From Achatina immaculata (Eukaryota; Mollusca; Gastropoda; Stylommatophora; Achatinidae), in contig CM019696.1 of NCBI GenBank assembly GCA_009760885.1, forward strand, positions 42,206,221-42,270,220: a stretch of DNA of 64,000 bases, given 5' to 3'. The position numbers and the translations under genes are program-made. How positions within the stretch are numbered: position 1 is the stretch's first letter; every line of letters starts with the position of its first letter. Under the pieces are notes generated by a model, which was not told the origin of the DNA, did no database searches, and saw only the letters and a list, made by a program, of their open reading frames with translations. Of the stretch, positions 11,826-24,600 are shown in pieces.

Positions 11826-12535
11826 AATAATTAGTGTATAAGTATATAACTATACATGAAGCACTGTAGTAAAGCTGTGATACCAGAATATATAAACTAG
11901 GAAAAATGTAGGAACAGCTTTATTACTTAACAACTACAAAGTTGTGACGTTTCGGCGGGAGCCTTAATCATACAAAAACATACAGGTCAAAGAAATAGCG
12001 AGAGGAGATAAAGTATAGATTCACATGAATACTATTAAAAACAAAAAAAAAATTATTAAATAGAGTACTTAGCTGTAAATTATAAGGTGTGACTCATCGG
12101 GCGGTGTGTGTTAGGAATGGATTTAGTAGAACGTGGAGACTGTTTAAATGGAGACCTGTGATATGTGGTCGGTGGGTTGTAACTGGGGGTGGTGGATGGG
12201 GAACCGGGGAGGGGAGAGAGTGATACAATGTTGACCTAGCCAGGAGAAGTTGAAATAGATGACTGGGGAAGAGGGGTTGCAAAGTGATGCCGTGAGGAGG
12301 TTTGACAAGTAAGAAGGGGGTGGAGCTTAGTGGAGAGGTACTATAATGATTGAAGAGAATGTTAAGTGTAGCTAAACAGCAAGTTTAACCCATGTGGCTC
12401 CAGCATCCCATAATTTTGAATGCAGTGGTTCTCAAGCACCAGGCGGCTTGTGTCATCTGCATGACATTGTTTGATGGCTGTTACAAGAAAATCAGATTTG
12501 CCTCTGTGGTTGGGGCCATTGAAATGATTTGGGAA
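11826..12535 (-). mobile_element. Penelope-like element relic, copy I
   Basis: 12535-12340 encodes the end of a GIY-YIG-type C-terminal domain (PNHFNGPNHRGKSDFLVTAI, then ADDTSRLVLENH and MLEPHGLNL). A 3' UTR follows (to about 12090) and a terminal repeat (about 12060-11826) with GCCGAAACGTCACAAC. Similar repeats flank copy III in both orientations. Penelope-like elements carry terminal repeats of this kind. Confidence 0.6.
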
Positions 12536-12690
12536 TGGCTGGGACTGTGATATATGTCATCGTTTGCAAAAGATGCAGGATAACGTATATTGGTGAGACT
12601 GGCCTCAGATTAGGGGACCGCGTGCAAAAAAATCTGCACGACATTGCCCAGCATGCTTCGAAACTAGTCCCAAATCATTTCAATATATGT
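12536..12690 (+). mobile_element. Penelope-like element, GIY-YIG start, copy II
   Basis: The plus strand reads VIYVIVCKRCRITYIGETGL followed by RLGDRV. This matches the start of the GIY-YIG nuclease of Penelope-like elements (here Y-[IV]-x10-YIG). It is head-to-head with copy I and stops where mariner sequence begins. Confidence 0.6.
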
Positions 12691-13267
12691 TATGGATCCC
12701 CAACTCCAAAGAAACCAAGGGTGGTTCTGTCTGCAGGCAAAGTGATGGCTTCCATCTTTTGGGATTCAAAAGGTGTGCTATTGCTAGACTATCTTTAAAA
12801 GGGCACAGTCACTGGGGCCTATTATGCTAATCTTGTGAAGCAACTGTGGGTCAAAGTGAAGGAAAAGCATTGAGGGAAATTGATGAGAGGAGTCATCTTT
12901 CATCAAGACAATGCTCCAGTTCACAAGTCGGCGGTGGCAATGGCTGCCATTCATGAATGCGGCTTCCAGCTTCTTGAACATCCTCCTTATTCCCCAGATT
13001 CTGGCACCTTCAGACTATTACCTGTTTACCATACTCAAAAAGGAGCTCAGAAGTCACAAATTGCTTCAGATGATGACGTCATTCATGCTGTAGACCACTT
13101 TCTACTGGCACAAGATGCTGACTTTACAAAGAAGGGATCCGTATGCTCCAGGATCGCTGGACTAAGTGCATAAACTTGCAAGGGGACTATGTTGACAAAT
13201 AACCAAAAAAAGTTGTCCACAAACAATCTGTTGTACCTTATGCCAAGAACTTATCAATCACCCCTCA
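12691..13267 (+). mobile_element. Mariner transposon relic (DD34D), 5' truncated
   Basis: Blocks GKVMASIFWDSKGVLLLDYL, GAYYANLVKQLW, FHQDNAPVHKSAVAMAAIHE and LLEHPPYSPD, then after a frameshift APSDYYLF. Second and third Asp are 34 residues apart, as in mariner. The 3' end ATCAATCACCCCTCA plus TA at 13268-13269 looks like a mariner terminus. The first catalytic Asp region and the 5' end are missing. Confidence 0.75.
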
Positions 13268-13269
13268 TA

Positions 13270-13400
13270 AGTACTAAGAGGATAAGCACAGAATGTAGAG
13301 AAAACAGAGACCACAAGTACAGAATGTAGAGGAAACAGAGACCACAAGTACAGAATGTAGAGGAAACAGAGACCACAAGTACAGAATGTAGAGGAAACAG
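13270..13400. repeat. 31-bp minisatellite, left part
   Basis: Units of 31 bp with GTACAGAATGTAGAGGAAAC and AGAGACCACAA. The same repeat resumes at 14512, so the Penelope-like copy III was inserted in it. Confidence 0.9.
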
Positions 13401-14511
13401 AATGTATAAACTAGGTTAAAAAGTAGGAACTAGCTTATTAATTAACGAGCACACAGTTGTGACATTTCAGTTTCAGCCTTAAACATACAAAAACATACAG
13501 GATGAAAAAAATAGAGAGAGAAGATAAAATATAAATTAGAAATATATAATATAGATGCAAAAACATCTGAATGATATCATCCAGCACGCTTTGAAATCAG
13601 TACCTAATCATTTCAATGCCTGCAACCACAGAGGCAAATCAAATTTTTTGGTAACATTCATCAAATAATGTCATGCTGATGACAGAAGCCACCTAGCGCT
13701 TGAGAACTACTACATTCAAGAATACAGGATGCTGGAACCACAAAGTTTGAACTTGCAATTCAGCTACACCTAACATTCCCCTCTTCCACAATCATATTCC
13801 CTCTGCACTCACTCCTTTCTCACTTGTAACACATAGTTCAGAACCTCCTTCACTTGTAACACATAGTTCAGAACCTCCTTCACTTGTAACACATAGTTCA
13901 GAACCTCATTCACTTGTAACACATAGTTCAGAACCTCCTTCACTTGTAACACATAGTTCAGAACCTCCTTCACTTGTAACACATAGTTCAGAACCTCCTT
14001 CACTTGTAACACATAGATCAGAACCTCCACACAGCATCAGATTACAACCCTTCTACACCAACTACAGTCACCTATTTCACCTATTCCACCTTTGCCCAGC
14101 TAGATTACCAATGTATCACTCCCTCTCCCTTCATGATCCACCTATCACATATCTCCATTTAAACATTCTCAACACCCCACCATGTGCGTTTCTGGACACA
14201 GCCTCTTACAAGTCACAGCTTCTTACAAGCCACAGCCAAGTGCTCCATTTATTTTATTTTATTCTATTTCTTCCATTCCTAATATTTACATAGCATTCAT
14301 GTGAATTTATATTTTATCTTCTCTATTTCTTCATCCTGTGTTTTTGTATGCCTAAGGTTCAAACTGAAATGCCACAACTGTGTACTCATTATTAATAAAG
14401 ATGTTCCTACTTTTTTTCTAAGTTATACATTTTGTTATCACAATTTTACTGCAGTCACATCATGTATAGTTATATACTTAGTCTTATATACTTATACACT
14501 AGTTATTCATG
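13401..14511 (+). mobile_element. Penelope-like element relic, copy III, between inverted terminal repeats
   Basis: 13401-13556 is a terminal repeat in minus orientation. 13558-13790 encodes the GIY-YIG C-terminal region (IIQHALKSVPNHFNACNHRG, HADDRSHLALENYYIQEYRM, LEPQSLNLQF). A 3' UTR with a 30-bp tandem repeat follows, then a plus-orientation terminal repeat (about 14270-14511). The reverse transcriptase is absent. Confidence 0.6.
13823..14030. repeat. 30-bp tandem repeat in the Penelope-like 3' UTR
   Basis: Seven near-identical copies of a 30-bp unit (CTTCACTTGTAACACATAGT then TCAGAACCTC). Confidence 0.93.
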
Positions 14512-14712
14512 TGTAGAGGTAACAGAGATCACAAGTACAGAATGTAGAGGAAACAGAGTACAGAGTGTTGAGGAAACAGAGATCACAAGTACAGAGTGTG
14601 AAGAAAACAGAGATCACAAGTACAGAGTGTAGAGAAAACAGAGATCACAAGTACAGAGTGTAGAGAAAACAGAGATCACAAGTACAGAGTGTGGGAGAAA
14701 CAGAGATCACAA
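14512..14712. repeat. 31-bp minisatellite, right part
   Basis: Continuation of the array at 13270-13400 (GAAACAGAGATCACAAGTAC type units), about six copies, more diverged. 14715-15040 shows nothing further that I recognise apart from a possible poly(A) signal. Confidence 0.88.
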
Positions 14713-14986
14713 ACACATAATTAAAAAAAAAAAACTTATCGAATATGGAATCTGTCTACGCTTCCTGGATTAGGACATCACCATCGACTGATAAAGTCAC
14801 TTTATTGCTGAAGATATATATACACTGAGCTTTGGCAGTCACACGTTAACACAGCAAACAATTAATTCTGAAAGAGAAAGTGCACCAATTTGATACAAGA
14901 AAACTCCAACAACAAACCTCAACAACAAGAACTTGTCACACACGACAATTAAACGTCCTTACTCGTACTTTGTGTACTTCGCTTGT

Positions 14987-14992
14987 TTTATT
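14987..14992 (-). promoter_or_regulatory. Possible polyadenylation signal of the lysozyme-like gene
   Basis: AATAAA on the minus strand, about 520 bp past the stop codon. The intervening 3' UTR would contain a 26-bp minisatellite. A second AATAAAG lies near 14800. Assigned by position and motif only. Confidence 0.3.
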
Positions 14993-15044
14993 TCTAAAAC
15001 TTAATAATTATTATAATACTGTTCTCCGTGTTTCTGGCAATTCA

Positions 15045-15190
15045 ACACTGGGACAGACAGGCAGACACAGCCGGTTGGACAGACAGGCAGACACAGCCGG
15101 TTGGACAGACAGGCAGACACAGCTGGTTGGACAGACAGGCAGACACAGCTGGTTGGACAGACAGGCAGACACAGCCGGTTGGACAGACAG
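15045..15190. repeat. 26-bp minisatellite in the presumed lysozyme-like 3' UTR
   Basis: Six copies of GGACAGACAGGCAGACACAG plus CCGGTT or CTGGTT. 15190-15512, also 3' UTR, is AT-rich with degenerate TACAATCTACA-like motifs. Confidence 0.93.
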
Positions 15191-15512
15191 AAAATTGGGG
15201 GTAGAAAACAATTCTGGCATCAAAGACGTATCACAGGTGGAAGAAACGTAACAATATTACATTATGAAAGTCAACTATCATTATAATCTATCACAAAATC
15301 TACATGTATTACAGTTTACATTACATTGTGCATCACAATGATCCGTCTCACAATTTACACCATTATGTGTATTTAAGTTTACTGTAAATTACAATCTACA
15401 GTATAGTCTGCTTTAGATTGTCTGTTCATGAAAAATCGACATTTGCAGCTAACATCTACAAAATATTTGCGGTGAGACCAAAAGAATAACGTCATGGCAA
15501 CACTGCACGTGA

Positions 15513-15649
15513 TTAGTTCCATCTCAGCTGATACATATACTGAGCGCGTGCTATGACATCATTGCTGAAATCATTATTTGTTGACCCAACATCAAGTCTA
15601 GACCAAGTCTGAACGTTTTTCACACCAAAATTATACGCAGCGACACCAC
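15513..15649 (-). CDS. Lysozyme-like exon 7 with stop codon
   Basis: Acceptor ATTACATTTTCAG precedes GGVAAYNFGVKNVQTW and then SRLDVGSTNNDFSNDVIARA, the highly conserved C-terminal part of g-type lysozymes. The exon ends QYMYQLRWN and TAA (15515-15513). The open frame continues upstream of the acceptor to 15926, but that stretch has no family similarity and is read as intron. Confidence 0.95.
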
Positions 15650-18600
15650 CTGAAAATGTAATGAAAAATACTCGAAGTGCGGCGCTTGAAGAAAATGTGC
15701 ACAAGTAAATGATAAATATGAAATCATGTGGTATGTCTGTTTCATCTGCTAGTTCTGGAACCAAATAGCAGAGCAATGACACAAAAATGTCACAGTTGGT
15801 GAATTTTGTTAAAAGAAAAAAAGCTACACACATTTCACTGTCACATGCTGCCCGTTTATGTTCCCAGTGTTTGTCTTTCACCATTGGCACTTGGGCTGCG
15901 GCAAAAATAAATGTATAGCCTCTCACCTTAGTATGTTATGTTAGTCTGTTATATTACTATTTTATGTTAGTCTGTTATGTTAATTTCTTATGTTAGTCTG
16001 TTATGTTAGTATGCTATGTTAGTATGTTATGTTAGTATGTTATGTTAGTGTACTATGTTAGTATGCTATGTTAATATTTTATGCTGGTATGTTATGTTAA
16101 TTTGTCATGTTAGTCTTCTATGCTAGTCTATTATGTTAGTCTGTTATGTTAGTATGTTATGTTAGTATGCTACATTAGTCTTTTATGTTAACATGTTATA
16201 TCAGCATATTATGTTGCTGTGCTATATCTGTTATGCCAGTCTGTGGTGTCAGTCTGTTATGTTAGCGTGCAGAGCTGGATTAAGCACGTGCTTAGGGCAT
16301 CAAAGGAAGGGGGGCACCAGTGAAATTTTCCATAGCTGAATTTTCCATGGTCCATATGGTGCAGCTGAACCAGGATCCACAAAAGGGGCCCCCACATTAA
16401 ATGAAAGAATTACATACAGATATACAAGGTCCGGCATAAAGCATAGCTGGATTTAACTGACGCAGTGCTCAGAAACTGAATACGCGTGAAAAAAAAATAT
16501 GACATCAGAGATGAAGCAGACAAACGGTCATTTTTAACAATGGCTTCTTGGCAAACACAACATCTCGTAATCACCGTTGAAACTTATTTTAAAAGTGGAG
16601 AATCGTCTATTACTGTACAACAAAAGTTTCGTGGCCCTTTTGAGTTGCATCCCCGTGATAATGTTCCCGATCAGAGGACAAAATAACAAGTCTACTAGTC
16701 TTCAAAGAATTCAACAGACAACTGAACGAATTCAAGAAGTCCGCAACGCATTGCTGAGTAGCCATCGGCGATCAGCTGTTAGGAACGCTTTGGCACCTGG
16801 CATCCTCTCCCTACTGTTAATATTGATCTTTATGTGCAGATGCTAACTGAATACTTCATTCCAGAATTGGCCAATAGAAATAAGAGACTAATATGGTTTC
16901 AACAAGATAGAGCAACTGCCCACACAGCCCGTCAGTCCATGGCCATGCTGCGACAAACATTTCGCAATCGTCTTATTTCCAGATTTGGGGATATTCATTG
17001 GCCGGCAAGATCACCGGATTTATCGGCCGCAGACTTCTTTTTGTGGGGGGGGGGGGGTCTTAAGAACACGGTGTATGCTAGTCGACCACAGTCAGTTGCA
17101 GATCTAAAGGATCGAATCCGACACTGAATTCAAAATATCCCTTTGAATATGTTAAATGGTGTTATGCAGGAATTTTCCAGACGCCTCGTTGAATGTATCA
17201 AACGCAATGGCGGTCATCTAACCGGCGTCATTTTCAAAAACTAAATATGATTGTCAGTAATAATAAAAATACCCACTTTTCTGAGTTTCATTTCACTTTT
17301 TGTGCCAAAAACATGTACAGTGCTTATTTATTTTCCGTTTGTAAAATCCAGCTATGCTTTATGCCGGACCCTGTACAATAATAACAAGAGCACGCAGAGT
17401 GTGCAGATCTTCACCAAGGGTAATGAAATCGAAGGAAAAAAAATGTCTCCCCCCCCCCACATATAAATAAAAGCAGGGGAAACGTTGTATGTAATCTGTG
17501 AAATCTGTATATGCTCAGAAGAGTAGATACTTAGAAATACTAGACGCTAACAATGAATACTGACAAAGAGGATTTGCTCAGATAACAGTAGTACAGAGGA
17601 GACAGACACAATGAAAAGTGAGGACACAATAAAACCTCCTACAAGAAAGTGCAAGATAAATGACTTAGATAAATGACAACTGTATAGACGGAAATAGCTG
17701 AGAAACACATAAATGCCTCTGAATGTAAATGATACAGAAGAGTTCTCCAAATATCGTGGACACAAAAAAGAACAAATATATCTATACTACAAGAGCTTAA
17801 TATTGAAGAAGGTTGGCTAGTAAAGAGGATTAAAGAGAGAAAACTTGAATATTTTGCACACATTAAACGTCATGATAATTTAGAGAAGACCGTCTTGGAA
17901 GGATACATAATGGGAAAAAGAAAAAGAGGAAGACCAAAACGAAGATGGCTGCAAGACATCGTTGACGATCTGCAAATGGATGTCGCAGCAGCAGGCCATT
18001 TTGCTCACAACAATGAGGCCTACAAGAGTGCTGTTTGGGAGACAAAGTTCCGCAAGGGACATGCAAATGAATGAATAAATGAGCACACTAAGTATGGCTG
18101 TTGATCTTACAAGACTGCTTTGCATCTCATCATTCTGCACACCTTTCACTTCAGTTTGAATAGTTATTTGTGTATAATCTGCTTCTTTCCATGGTGTATA
18201 TACTGGTACAGATGATAATTGAGCGACTACAATTGGAAGGTTACGCATACACTTGACCTGATGAATGAAGTTGCTTCTTTTAAGCCATCTTAGTGCCAGG
18301 TTATCGAATCTCTCCTTCAGGATATGGTTTACAGAGCTGAGGAGTTTCTCTCCCAAGGTCATGACCTTTGTTTTTCTACATTCTTTTAGTGCTTGAACAC
18401 CAACTATTTTCTGCATTTCTAAAACTGGTGTGGACCTCGTGGCACTTGTGATAACCCGTAGTGACTGATTTTGTACCTTGTCTAGACTATGTAGCGTAGT
18501 GTTTGATGCTGTGCACCAAGATGTTGAGCCATATTCTAAATGTGGTAGAACACTTTGCTGATATACATTCTTGAGGATTCTTTCACTAGCTCCCCATGTG

Positions 18601-21600
18601 GTTCCACTCAATTTTCTTAATATGGCTAGTTTTCTTCTGGCATTTGCTTCTGCACTGCTGATGTGTTGCTTTCAGGTCAGTTTTGAGTCAAGAGCCACTC
18701 CTAAGTAAGTGGGTTGGTTGTCCATCCTTAAGGATATTTCATTTACAAAGATTTTACCTGCTTTCTGTTTAGATGAGAGAGTGAACAGAGTGGTACTTAA
18801 ATTCTTGATGTTGATACTTAAACACCATTTGTTTGTCCATGATGTCAAGATGATAAGCTGGTGGAAAACTATTCCCCTCATACCCTCCCCCCCCCTTTCT
18901 ACTGATTAGCCATTCTGTTGTCATCCACAATGGAGCCTCCTTTTATTTTTTAAATTTATATTTTTAAAAGCACTTAAATTAAAAGTATTTTAGAAATTAT
19001 TTAAATTAAAAGTATTTTAGAAAGTATTTAAATTAAAAGTATTTTAGAAAATATTTAAATTAAAAATATTTTAAATAAGAACATACCTTCCAGGCCAAAG
19101 AGCAATGCATCACCTGGAACCCCCCCCCCCCCACCACTCCCCATTAGACCTGTATGTGTTGATGTCAGTCCGTCTCTGTGGATGGAAGTCTGGGTCTTTA
19201 GATGTCAGGTCGGCCTGTCTCTGTGGGTGGAAGTCTGTCTGTGTAGATGTCAGTCTGTCTCTGTGATAGAAGTCTGTGCAAATTTATTATATCTGTGTGC
19301 ACATCAGTCTGCTTGTGTGTGTGGATATCAGTCTGTCTGCGTGTATATAAATCTGTTATTTATGTGGATGTCAGGCTATTTCCATGTGTAGATGTCAGTA
19401 TGAGTGGTCATCAGTCTGTCGTTTGTGTGGATGTCAGTCTATTTCCATGTGTGGATGTCAGTCTATTTTCATGTGTGGATGTCAGAAAATTTCCATGTGT
19501 GGGTGTCAGCCTATTTTATGTCTGGAAGTCTGTCTGGATAGATATCACTCTATTATTTATGTGGATGTCAGTCTATTTCCATGTTTGGAAGTCTGTCTCT
19601 ACAGATATCAATCTACCTCAGTGTATAGAGTCATTTTCCATCCCTTTCTATCCTTATTCTCTAGTCGCCAGAGAGCTTTCATAACTTTCGCGTTCAAGCA
19701 GTCTCGTCCTCTTAGTGATCCTTACATATTTCTAACTTTGCTTCATCCATCCCCTCCCTATATTTTTTTCTCACTTTTATCATCTGCGCCATCTCAGTGG
19801 CTTTTGTTTGGATCATATTTTCTGGGTTTTTTTTTTTTTTGCTAGCTGGGGTATGATGTTATACAATGTATAACCATTGTCATGGGTTTTTTTTTTTATC
19901 TAATTTCTCGGTCAGTCGCCTTTCTCTGCTTTGGTATCTATGACTCGTCTATGAGACAAGCATTCTTGTTTCCTACTTTTGGAGGATGCCACTAAGATAA
20001 GATTTTCGTTTAATTATATGTTTTGCCTTGTTTGTGTATGTAATCCTCGAAAAGAGCTCATGCCGAAATATTGGATGTTGTATATTTTTCATTTATACAT
20101 TCTCATCTTACTCTCATACTTTCTATTAGTTTTTTCTCACTTACTCACTCCCTCTGCCGCCTTGTAAAACTGCACCATGCACCTTTATTATTTGTGCCTA
20201 CTTACATACAACTGTGGAAGGGGGGGGGGGCGTTGTGCTTGTCTTTCTTATGAAGAGTATACCAAAGAGATAAGTGTAAATTTTCACTTATTTTTAGTGT
20301 TTTGTGTTGTTTTTGTATACTGTCCTTAACAAAGGCATTTACTGAAATTTTGGATTATTGTATGTTCTTCCTTTATACGTGTTCATCTTATTTCTGCCAC
20401 TCTCGTTTCTCCCACATTTCTCACTCTTTCTGTCTTTTTTAAAAACTGAACCAAAAACCTGTCTGGATCTTAAATCAACAGACACACATACAGAGAAAAA
20501 TAATTAATTACCTTGTAGAGTCTGTGCCTTGCTCCAGTAGGGATGGCGAGTTTGCACCTGGAATTTGACGAGTGATAAATTAAAAGCTTCAACTAACAAT
20601 AACCTATTTGCCAACTTCTTTAGAAGCACAACTTCCGGGTGGATTCTTCTTTCAGTATAATATGGTTTCATCTACATAAAAAATCTTTTGCTTGATGTAT
20701 TCATCATCTTGAATGATACTAGAAAAGTGAAACTTTCAGCTGCTTACTCTAGCTATTTCACCTTGTAAGTTGATGCTGTGAAGTCGGCGTCCTGTGTATG
20801 AAATCAGTTTGTATAACACATTAACATGAATTAATTTTTGTTGATAAAATACTCTTTCTACGATGGTGAGTAAATAAGTAGCCTTATATTTAACAAATAA
20901 AATCTACAAATATGACTGAAATCTCCGTGTCACTTCTCAACACACTCCCTACAGAGCTTGATGCTTCACTTATGGCTGGATTCATCCAGGAAAAAAAATC
21001 TTCTACTGACTCTGTGGCCAACTACACTGTTGTTTTTTTTTTTTAATCATCTCGCCCTTACTGAATTTCTTTTCGCCTAGCGCCTCCTTCAGAGGTCCAA
21101 ACACATGACAATCACATTATGCGAGGTCAAATGAATATGAAGGGTGCTGATTATACTTCAAACACAGATTCTTATTCATTATCACTCAGCAACAGCAACC
21201 ATAATTTAGTAAACCCTGATCTTTTGACCTGACTACATATTTCAAGTGGTTCTCAAGTAAATCACAGTATGTTCTGTTGTTGATAGCATGTAATGTTCTA
21301 GGACTGGACTTTTATAGTCCCAGAAGAGTAGAGATGTATGGTTGGTTTCGGCGAGGAAGAATGTCACCATTCCTTGCTGGCTAGCTTTGTCTCTTTGACT
21401 GGAAGTAATGTGCCAAGCACTCGTCTCCAATGAACTGATGTCGTGAAAAGCCACATTCTTCAGCTTCAGAACATCTCAAAAGAATTTCTCAAACATTTTC
21501 ACATCTTCTTTCAGGTCGGGGGTGAGCTGTCTTCGTACATCTGGCGAAAATGTTTTTCTACTGCAGCATTCAGTGAATGATGCGGCTCGTCGAGTCAAAA

Positions 21601-24600
21601 CTAATCTTCATTCTTCAGTTCTTCAGCCATCTCACCGACTTTTAGCCGCTGGTTTTCCCGTATTATTAGATCAGTTCCACTCAGCATTAGCGGCAGGTTT
21701 ATTCACAGTTTGAAGCCAGGCGGAGACTGCTGGATCCGCCAAATTCATATTCCACTTTTAAACTTCCTGCGCCGTTCATATACCTGTTGAAGCAACACAC
21801 ACCTGTCGCCATACTGCCTCTTTATTCTGTGATGAATATCTGCAGATTTCTCAACTTCACTACCCTATTAATGAATACCTTGGCGCTTGTTCTTCTCTCG
21901 TGCATGTTGCCAAAGAGGTGGCTATGTTTGATCTGGTATGCTGACGTTATATTTTCAAAATACCCTACATGTCTGTCGACACATACATCTAGAAAAGGAC
22001 GGCATAACACATATGTAATACAACTCATTTTACAAAATAATAACAACTTTACAACGTTTGATAATTTCAAGATTGTATCGAGACACAGAGAAAACGTGTA
22101 TTAAGACAAACAAACAAAGAGCAAAAATAAAACAAACAAACAAAGAACCAAAAACAAACAAACAAGAAACTGAATTATCAACTCACAATAAAATCATGAC
22201 ATAGATGTGTCTCTTTTAATCTGAGCTACATACATCAAAGAAGCGCTAAATATAACACTGACAGAACTTAAAATCTCTGTATGGATATGTGCCTAAATGG
22301 TGGACTTACTGACTGAAAGAGCAGCGGAATTACCTACTGAATGATTGGTAGACTTACCTACTGCATGATTGGTGGACTTACCTATTAAATGAATGGTGAT
22401 TTTTGAACTCAGTAAATGGTGAACTCATCGACTGAATGAATAGTGAACTCCTCGACTGCATGAATGATGAACTCATCAACTGAATGAATGGTGAACTCAT
22501 CGACTGAATGAATAGTGAACTCTTTGACTGCATGAATGATGAACTCATCAACTGAATGAATGGTGAACTCACCGATTGAATGAATGGCACCAGAAGCCGT
22601 GAGACCATCATGCTGACGTGACAACAACTGTTCCATGGACATGAAGTACATGGCAAGCCAGAAGATTTATGACACTGTAAGACAAGTGCATTGCACTCTG
22701 TTATATATCACATATTCATGTTATGAACTGCCAGATAAGCACTTATATTATTCTTCTGTTGAAAAAAAGTATTATTACAGATGAAATATGCCTCGGTATA
22801 ATGTTACTACATATGAAACATTTATGGGTAAAGATAAAATGGTTATAGGTATAATGTTACTGCAGATAAACATTTTTTAGTATGATAATGTTCTTACATC
22901 TTACATCCTTCCTGCGCCATTAAACATAACATAGGGCTTTCATGGTAGGTCGCCAAGTTTTCTTGTTTTCTGCAAGTTTTTCAACCGCGTCAACGGATTT
23001 TATGCCTTCTTCTTCTTCTTCGTTAGCATTGTCTGTCTATACCTGCAGTCCTGTCTCTTGGATAAATTTCACTGTTTTTTTGTAATTCATGTATGGAACC
23101 GTAGAGCTTATCTTCTTTAGTGGTTTCAGAGAATGATGTAAACAAAACAGAGCCAGCAGACTATAGGTGGCGGGGGATGGATATCGTTGAAGCACTCATC
23201 AGATTCCTCATCTCAAAGTCAGAGTGTCTTTGTGGAACTGTCTCCAAACCATCTGACATGGAGAAGGGACTTACATACAGCCACCAGAGGCTGGAAAACA
23301 AAGTTTTGGCCAGGCCAGCCACACTGTCTTCATGGCAGTCCGAGCAAGACCACAGTCTGCCCTAGCAAGGAAAGGTGCTGAAGTCGGAGTTACCCAGCCA
23401 AAAGGCGCATCGCAAAAATCAGGGTAACACGCATTATCGCTAATGAAATGTCTCTATCTGCTATGCCTACTAATTTGACTTCTCTTAATAATGATCTCTT
23501 TAGATTGTTGTGTGGTCGACCTCTTTTACTTTGGCCTGTTGTGTTCCACTCGATAGCTTGTTTTGGGATTCTCTGGCTTCATTCTCACTGCATGGCTGAC
23601 ATATGTCCATCTCCGTTTTCTAATCACCCACGAGATAGGGCATTGTTCTTGAATACATTCCACTTCATAGCGATTATTTTCCTGAGGCATTTGTTTTCGA
23701 AAGAGTCTAATTTGTTGTCTATTTCTTTAGTTGTTTTCCAGCTTTTGCAAGCATACATGAGAGAGAATACTCTTAGCGCACCTCGAGTCGCTTTATCGAC
23801 CCTTCCTGTTTCTGACTTGAGTGCCTTGGGTCGCACAGTGGCCTTTGGTTTGTTTCATTAAAAAACCAATGTAACATTTGGATTGTAAACATTTAATGCG
23901 CATCCCCAGTGACCTTTTTCATCATGGCCAAAGAGTGCTTAGTAATGAGGGAGAAAATCGAGGTTTCATCGAGAAAATTTCAATTTTTGGTGATGTAGAT
24001 AGGGGTTGATAGGGGTATGGACATGACATGTGACCAGATCACTGTTTTTGAATGTATCCCAAGTAGATCTAGACATATTAGATGGACTGGAGAAGTAGTT
24101 AGAAGGTTATTTCAGACATTTTAGTGAGTATGCCACATATCATCACAAGACGAGACCGACAGATAGCTCTAGGCATCTCAGAAGGTAAGTATTGTACATC
24201 TAGACCTAGCCGATGGTAAGTAGGGCATAATTATTATCTAAAAACATCACATTACTTTTTTTTCCTAAAAACTCTGCATTTATGAAATCTTCATACATTT
24301 AGTTATTTTGAAACATAATAAGTACACTTTTAAACATGGAAATACTGTATTTCATTCACTTTTACTAATATACCACTGTACAGACAAAGACCCGTGCTTT
24401 TACTATGACACCCAATTGAATGTCTGCGTTTCTTCCTAAGGCGCGGAAAGAGGATTTGAACTGAATAATCTTAGCTCTGTTGTGTGCTTATAACTTTTGA
24501 GTGCCATATGTTCTCAAGATTCTTGAAGGTCAATGCTATTTTTGCAATTCTAATTCTAACTTCATCTTGGTGTCACCATCTTGGTCTATGTAGCTGGCAA

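Noticed and set aside
15650..15926. Upstream extension of the exon 7 open frame
   Set aside because: A good acceptor at 15650 and loss of family similarity upstream mark it as intron.
21898..22010. Possible additional lysozyme exon on the minus strand
   Set aside because: It has splice-like borders, but the product does not resemble the family, and exons 5 and 6 already join in phase without it.
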